Both the position numbers and the translations under genes were made by a program. From Lachnospiraceae bacterium (GTDB lineage: Bacteria > Bacillota > Clostridia > Lachnospirales > Lachnospiraceae), in contig JAILGF010000071.1 in assembly GCA_024696945.1 (NCBI GenBank), forward strand, positions 62,001-126,000: a stretch of DNA of 64,000 nt, in the 5' to 3' direction. Each line of letters begins with the position of its first letter. The stretch's first letter is position 1. The notes under the pieces were generated by a model, which had not been told where the DNA came from, did no database searches, and saw only the letters and a program-made list of their open reading frames with translations. Positions 59,773-64,000 of the stretch are shown here, one piece after another.

Positions 59773-62649
59773 ATGGATAGATCAGAAAATCAGACCGCTG
59801 AGAAAAACGGAAAGGAATCCGGGAAGTCTTTGGGTGATCTTCTCAGGGCGCTTAATTCGTTTCAGGATTCACTCGGCGAAATGATGGATGAGAATGAGGT
59901 AGCAGAGTTCAAATACAAGGACAAGAATATTGTCTTTGGTTCAGGTTACCGTATCGGTATTCCCGACGGTTTCAAAATAAACCTGCAGTCCGTTAGTACC
60001 AACGGACAACCAAGGGATTTCCTCGCATGGATACCCAGCGAGAATGAAAAGCCTGACTTTATCCTGACTGATGCCGATGAAGAGAGACCTGTAGAGCTTC
60101 TTCATAACGGAAACGAAAATACGAGCGGAAAGACCGGCTATGACCTCGCCAAGGAAGTTTACGACGATATGGTAAATGGCGGTGTTAATAAGTCAAAGCT
60201 TTCCTTAAAGGAATATTCTTTTGGAAAAATTACAGGGGGTTTTATTCGACGCGTTATGTCGTCCATGTGCTGCAACTATTATATATATTTGGAGCTCAAC
60301 GGACGTGTATTAAAATTACGTGTAATTTTTAACAACAAATATTCAACCGAGAGTATGGACGGTGCGGTTACCGCATGGCTGGATACCCTCACATGGGCCG
60401 GAAACGAAGCTGCAGAGGCTGAGCGTAAAGCTGAGGAAGAAAGAAAGGTTCGTGAAGAGGCTGAACGTATAGCAGCTGAAGAAGCAGCCCGCAAGGCTGA
60501 GGAAGAAAGAAAGAGACGCGAAGAGGAAGAGCGTAAGGCAGCTGAAGAAGCAGCCCGCAAGGCTGAGGAAGAAAGAAAGAGACGCGAAGAGGAAGAGCGT
60601 AAGGCAGCTGAGGAAGCAGCCCGCAAGGCCGAAGAAGAAAGAATCAGACGCGAAGAGGAAGAGCGTAAGGCAGCTGAGGAAGCAGCCCGTAAGGCCGAAG
60701 AAGAAAGAAAGAGATGCGAGGAAGAAGAGCGTAAGGCAGCTGAGGAAGCAGCCCGTAAGGCCGAAGAAGAAAGAAAGAGACGCGAAGAGGAAGAGCGTAG
60801 GGCAGCTGAAGAAGCACGTAAGGCTGAAGAAGAAAGAATCAGACGCGAGGAAGAAGAACGTAAGGCAGCTGAGGAAGCAGCCCGCAAGGCCGAGGAAGAA
60901 AGAATCAGACGCGAGGAAGAAGAGCGTAAGGCAGCTGAGGAAGCAGCCCGCAAGGCCGAAGAAGAAAGAATCAGACGCGAAGAGGAAGAGCGTAAGGCAG
61001 CTGAAGAAGCAGCCCGTAAGGCTGAAGAGGACAGACTTGCAACTCTCGCAAAGGTTGAGGCAGCAAGAAAGATCGCTTCCGACAAAGCAAGAGAAGAAGC
61101 AGCAAGACTTGAAATAGAAAAAGCTGAAAAAGAAAAGCTTGAAATGGAAAAGGCAGCCAAGGAAGCCGAGCAGAAGGCTAAGGAAGAGGCTGTAAGACTC
61201 GCTAAGGAAGCCGAAGAGAAAGCTAAAGCAGATGCAGCAAGAATAGCCAAGGAAGAAAAGGAAGCCGAAGAAAGAGCTTTGGCAGAGAAGGCTGCAAAGG
61301 AAAAAGCAGCGGCTGAAAGGCTTGCAATGGAAAAGGCAGCGAAAGCTGCAGCAGAGCGTGCCGCAAAGGAAGCAGCAGAGCAAGCTGAAGCAGAGCGCAA
61401 AGCAAAAGAAGCAGCAGAGGCAGCTGAAGCAGAACGCAGAGCAAAGGAAGCTGAAGAGGCTGAACGCAAGGCTCAGGAAGCAGCATTGGCAGAAGCAAGG
61501 GCTAAAGAAGCCGAGCAGAAGGCTAAGGAAGCAGCAGAAGCTACAGCAAAGGCTAAGGAAGCTGAAGCTAAAGAGGCTGAAAGGATTGCAGCAGCCAGAG
61601 CGGCAGCACAGAAAGCAGCCGAAGAGCTTAAGGCTAAAGAAAATGAAAGACTTGCAGCAGCAAAGGCAGCTGCAGCTCAGTACGAAATACAGAAACAGCT
61701 TAATCCCAACGGTGCTGTAGAACCTAAGTTTGCAAATCTCGAGAAGGACGCAGAGAAGAGCGCCGTAGCCATGGCCAACAGCGTAGAGGCAGAACGTCTC
61801 GCAGAGAAGCAGCGCCGCGACGAGCTCCGTCAGCGCGAGGAACGCAGACGTGAAGAAGAGCAGCACTTAAAGCTTGAAGAAGAGAAACGCCACGCACAGC
61901 TTAAAAAGCATGCGGAGGATCTCAGACAGCAGGAGGACGAGGCAATCGGAAAACTCAAGGAAGAAAAGGAAAAGCTTATCGAACAGCGTGCCGAGGTTGC
62001 TTCAGAGATCAACGAGTGCATGCTTGAAAAGGCTGAGATAGAGAAGCAGTACGAGCTTGAACGTAATCAGTTCCTCCAGGTTGAAAATCAGGTTAATGCC
62101 ACATTGTTTAATGCTCAGGGCAGAAAGAAGGATCTTGAGGCACAGGCTCAGGAGTCCGAAAACAGGTATTCCTACAAGGAACAGACCGAGAGAAAGAGAT
62201 TGCTTAAATTAAAGGACGATTTAAGGACTGCATTTGCAGCGGTTGAGCTTGCCGGAGAGATCGAGGCAATATTCCGTGAGAAAGCAGCTTCGGGCAATCG
62301 TAAAAAGGCTCTGCTTTACAAGCAGAAGACTGAAGACAGGGAAAATGCAGAGAAAGAGCTTGACTCCATCAAGAGCCAGTTCGAGGTAGCTCAGATAAAC
62401 AGCAAGGCGACCATAGAAGAACATCAGAAGGTTAAAGAGAAATTTGACAAGGACCTTGCCGCTATCAATGAGACTATTGAGGAAAACCAGTCAGTCATAG
62501 CTGCAAAGAAAGAGAGCATGCAGGTACTTAAAGACAGAAGTAAGGCTGTAGATGACAGAAGGGCGGTAGCAAACAAGAAGATCAAGGACATTGAGGATTC
62601 AATGCGTGATATAGATATTAAGATAAGGGAAGAAGAGGCAAAACATTAA
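59773..62649 (+). CDS. Very long Ala/Glu/Lys/Arg-rich coiled-coil protein with tandem repeats
   Basis: I recognise no family for this 958-residue protein. Residues 1-40 are polar. About 45-210 form a mixed alpha/beta domain (FKYKDKNIVFGSGYRIGIPDG, DFLAWIPSENEKPDFILTD, YYIYLELNGRVLKLRVIFNN). About 215-650 is a charged helix-former with 22-residue tandem repeats (KAAEEAARKAEEERKRREEE) and then Ala-rich stretches. About 650-958 is a second coiled coil with heptad-like spacing. There is no signal or transmembrane segment, so it is cytoplasmic. The composition resembles the TolA middle region, but no TolA end domains are present. ATG 59773 behind AAGGTG is chosen over open frame to 59716. It is probably an operon with the membrane protein 23 bases downstream. 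Confidence 0.8.
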   Translation: MDRSENQTAEKNGKESGKSLGDLLRALNSFQDSLGEMMDENEVAEFKYKDKNIVFGSGYRIGIPDGFKINLQSVSTNGQPRDFLAWIPSENEKPDFILTDADEERPVELLHNGNENTSGKTGYDLAKEVYDDMVNGGVNKSKLSLKEYSFGKITGGFIRRVMSSMCCNYYIYLELNGRVLKLRVIFNNKYSTESMDGAVTAWLDTLTWAGNEAAEAERKAEEERKVREEAERIAAEEAARKAEEERKRREEEERKAAEEAARKAEEERKRREEEERKAAEEAARKAEEERIRREEEERKAAEEAARKAEEERKRCEEEERKAAEEAARKAEEERKRREEEERRAAEEARKAEEERIRREEEERKAAEEAARKAEEERIRREEEERKAAEEAARKAEEERIRREEEERKAAEEAARKAEEDRLATLAKVEAARKIASDKAREEAARLEIEKAEKEKLEMEKAAKEAEQKAKEEAVRLAKEAEEKAKADAARIAKEEKEAEERALAEKAAKEKAAAERLAMEKAAKAAAERAAKEAAEQAEAERKAKEAAEAAEAERRAKEAEEAERKAQEAALAEARAKEAEQKAKEAAEATAKAKEAEAKEAERIAAARAAAQKAAEELKAKENERLAAAKAAAAQYEIQKQLNPNGAVEPKFANLEKDAEKSAVAMANSVEAERLAEKQRRDELRQREERRREEEQHLKLEEEKRHAQLKKHAEDLRQQEDEAIGKLKEEKEKLIEQRAEVASEINECMLEKAEIEKQYELERNQFLQVENQVNATLFNAQGRKKDLEAQAQESENRYSYKEQTERKRLLKLKDDLRTAFAAVELAGEIEAIFREKAASGNRKKALLYKQKTEDRENAEKELDSIKSQFEVAQINSKATIEEHQKVKEKFDKDLAAINETIEENQSVIAAKKESMQVLKDRSKAVDDRRAVANKKIKDIEDSMRDIDIKIREEEAKH
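60469..61035 (+). repeat. 66-bp tandem repeat array in the coiled-coil gene
   Basis: Eight units and a partial ninth encode 22-residue repeats, starting near 60469, 60535, 60601, 60667, 60733, 60799, 60862, 60928 and 60994. The sixth unit is 63 bp and lacks one Ala codon. Third-position and Lys/Ile changes mark individual units, and one unit has a Cys codon (near 60715). The in-frame period suggests growth and loss by slippage or unequal exchange. Confidence 0.9.
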
Positions 62650-62672
62650 GCTAGAGAAAGGCGGATTACAAA

Positions 62673-63995
62673 ATGACTGTAGATGAAATTTTTACAAGCG
62701 AATCTGAGCATTTGTATTTCAGACTCATAGCTGCCCGTAACGCCCTAAATGCAGCCAACGATTCAGATACAATACAGGTTCTAAACGAAATACTCGATGA
62801 AACACTGAATAACATAGACAGGATCGGAACCGAAGAGGAAATAGCGGCAGCCGAGGAAATAGTTGTAAGGAAGAGCAACAAGACAGTAAAGGATTATCTG
62901 AGCTGCCAAAAGTTCAATCTTATAGCTACGGCCGTTATGTTCGTTACCGCAGTCGGTGCCGCTCTGGCTCTTCTTATGATCATCGTAGGAAGCAGTGATA
63001 AGGTTAAACCTATTGTGGCAGTTGTGATTGTTGCAGCAGGTATTATCGGTATGGCATTCTTCGTATCCAGATACATGAAGAAACGTATGGATCAGGCACG
63101 TGAAGAACTGAAAGGCAAAACAGTAATAGGTGTTAAGATCAATACCGGTGTAGCAACAACCTCTACAAAGACGACAACGTCGTCTTCGGCAAGTACTAAG
63201 AAGGAGAAGTCATCTTCATCATCATCTTCTTCAGCATCTGTCGGAAAAACAAAGGTAGTAAGGAATTACTTCGGTGTTATAAAGGTAGTCCTTTTACTGG
63301 CTATTATCGCAGTATTGGGCTTCACCGTTTACACTAAGCGTACACAGATTGTAGATTCCATCAAAATCATTATGTACAATATCGGATTATATGATCCGGC
63401 TCCCGCTGCGGACAGTGAACGTTTTGCAGAGATAAGGACAACACTGATCAATAAGAGAAAGGGCATCTACTATAATAAGGCTGAGGATCTGTTTGCAAAC
63501 GAGCAATATGCCGAGGCTGCTGAAATGTATAACCAGTGCTATGGATACAAGGATGACGTAGAGGCTAAGATTCTTCTTTCAAATAACTGCAAGTACTATG
63601 TAGAGGCAGAGGACGCCGTTGCAGATTCAATGATAAAGGCCCGTATCGCTCTTAACAATATCAAGCTTCCGTTTGATAACGTTACGATCCGCGGTAAGAA
63701 GATAAAGAATGTGGAAGTCCTTCTCGGACAGTATACGAAGTACCTTGACTATGTCGGTATTTACAGTGCAGGAGAAGAAACCTTCAACATTACAGATTTC
63801 TCTAAGGATAAGAACTTTAACGTATTTGTAGTGGAAAAGAAGCTCGGTAAGCTGGAGCTTTCCAACGCTACCGATATGGAAGATTATGATTACGCGGTAC
63901 AGAAGAAGTCCGGTGAGGATGTGATCAAGTGGTACATCGCACAGGATAATGTTCTTAAGGTTACCGCTGAAGGTGAGATCAAGCTTAGAAAATAA
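62673..63995 (+). CDS. Hypothetical membrane protein with TPR-like region
   Basis: I recognise no family for this 440-residue protein. About 1-80 is an acidic helical cytoplasmic domain. Two transmembrane helices follow (FNLIATAVMFVTAVGAALALLMIIVG and PIVAVVIVAAGIIGMAFFVS), then a linker of Ser/Thr/Lys repeats (about 160-190), a third helix (VIKVVLLLAIIAVLGFTVYT) and an outside or inside C-terminal domain. The latter begins with a TPR-like pair (YYNKAEDLFANEQYAEAAEMYNQCYGYKD). It lies 23 bases after the coiled-coil gene and likely shares its transcript, so it could be the membrane partner of that protein. It is complete, with its stop at 63993. Confidence 0.75.
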   Translation: MTVDEIFTSESEHLYFRLIAARNALNAANDSDTIQVLNEILDETLNNIDRIGTEEEIAAAEEIVVRKSNKTVKDYLSCQKFNLIATAVMFVTAVGAALALLMIIVGSSDKVKPIVAVVIVAAGIIGMAFFVSRYMKKRMDQAREELKGKTVIGVKINTGVATTSTKTTTSSSASTKKEKSSSSSSSSASVGKTKVVRNYFGVIKVVLLLAIIAVLGFTVYTKRTQIVDSIKIIMYNIGLYDPAPAADSERFAEIRTTLINKRKGIYYNKAEDLFANEQYAEAAEMYNQCYGYKDDVEAKILLSNNCKYYVEAEDAVADSMIKARIALNNIKLPFDNVTIRGKKIKNVEVLLGQYTKYLDYVGIYSAGEETFNITDFSKDKNFNVFVVEKKLGKLELSNATDMEDYDYAVQKKSGEDVIKWYIAQDNVLKVTAEGEIKLRK

Positions 63996-64000
63996 TTCCG

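Noticed and set aside
59598-59780. 60-codon frame upstream of the coiled-coil gene
   Set aside because: It runs through the promoter and the four hairpins, has no ribosome-binding site, and its composition (CCKKLQRRRL) reflects the structured RNA.
60421-61700. TolA identity for the coiled-coil protein
   Set aside because: Similar Ala/Lys/Glu composition only. It has no N-terminal membrane anchor and no TolA C-terminal domain, and the organism type has no Tol system.
60279-61866. Two long open frames on the minus strand (60279-61469 and 60343-61866) rich in Ser/Ala or Cys/Phe/Leu
   Set aside because: They are opposite the repeat-rich coiled-coil gene; the low-complexity GAA/GCA/AAG codons prevent stops on the other strand. 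No ribosome-binding site and no plausible domain.

Overview
The window looks like chromosome of an anaerobic, low-to-moderate GC Clostridia member, most probably Lachnospiraceae (Butyrivibrio/Roseburia-like). This rests on the IspH-ribosomal protein S1 fusion, the order BaiN-type flavoprotein / cmk / ispH-S1, the rnc-smc-ftsY and PP2C-PASTA kinase-rsgA-rpe strings, a GerMN protein, and AGA/AGG/ATA-rich codon use in core genes. Every gene I can support lies on the + strand. No rRNA, tRNA or CRISPR array was seen.

Layout. (1) 1-6.4 kb: yebC, an RsmF-type rRNA methyltransferase, an RsuA-type pseudouridine synthase, recN and a lone glgA. (2) 6.5-18.6 kb: housekeeping string murE-priA-def-fmt-rsmB-rlmN-PP2C phosphatase-PASTA kinase-rsgA-rpe. 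(3) 18.6-22.4 kb: a PilZ protein directly followed by a periplasmic-type propeller sensor with a C-terminal HD-GYP domain, a probable c-di-GMP receptor/phosphodiesterase pair. (4) 22.46-31.3 kb: an accessory island just upstream of ychF. It carries a small ribbon-helix-helix (RHH) regulator, a complete type I restriction-modification system (hsdR-hsdM-hsdS), a putative HEPN protein and a HipA-like kinase. Its base and codon use differ from the flanks. (5) 31.3-42.7 kb: ychF, lgt, then a division/wall cluster mraZ-rsmH-ftsL-pbp-murD-ftsW-ftsQ-ftsZ that lacks mraY, murG, murC, murB and murE (murE is in region 2). (6) 42.8-51 kb: orphan mnhEFG, a membrane-anchored acidic protein, rimO, pgsA, a GerMN protein, a BaiN-Cmk in-frame fusion and an IspH-S1 fusion. 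(7) 51-58.5 kb: cheR with an apparent AUA start, plsX-acpP-rnc-smc-ftsY. (8) 58.6-64 kb: a CPBP protease, then a very long coiled-coil protein with a 66-bp tandem repeat behind a structured leader, and a membrane protein.

The strongest candidate for something undescribed is the island at ychF. It has no recombinase of its own. A 24-bp perfect direct repeat, itself made of two 12-bp units sharing ATGTAACA, lies near each end. The left end has a start-codon region resembling the start of ychF (15 of 17 bases), while the right end supplies an outward promoter and ribosome-binding site for the intact ychF. This resembles a cis-mobilisable integrated element with arm-type recombinase sites. Inside, an RHH protein with a perfect palindrome overlapping its promoter heads a restriction operon followed by HEPN-like and HipA-like genes, suggesting a regulated multi-layer defence cassette. 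A second candidate is the four-hairpin leader at 59.66-59.77 kb, whose last hairpin covers the Shine-Dalgarno sequence of the giant coiled-coil gene.

All assignments come from reading motifs and context by eye; no database search was possible.
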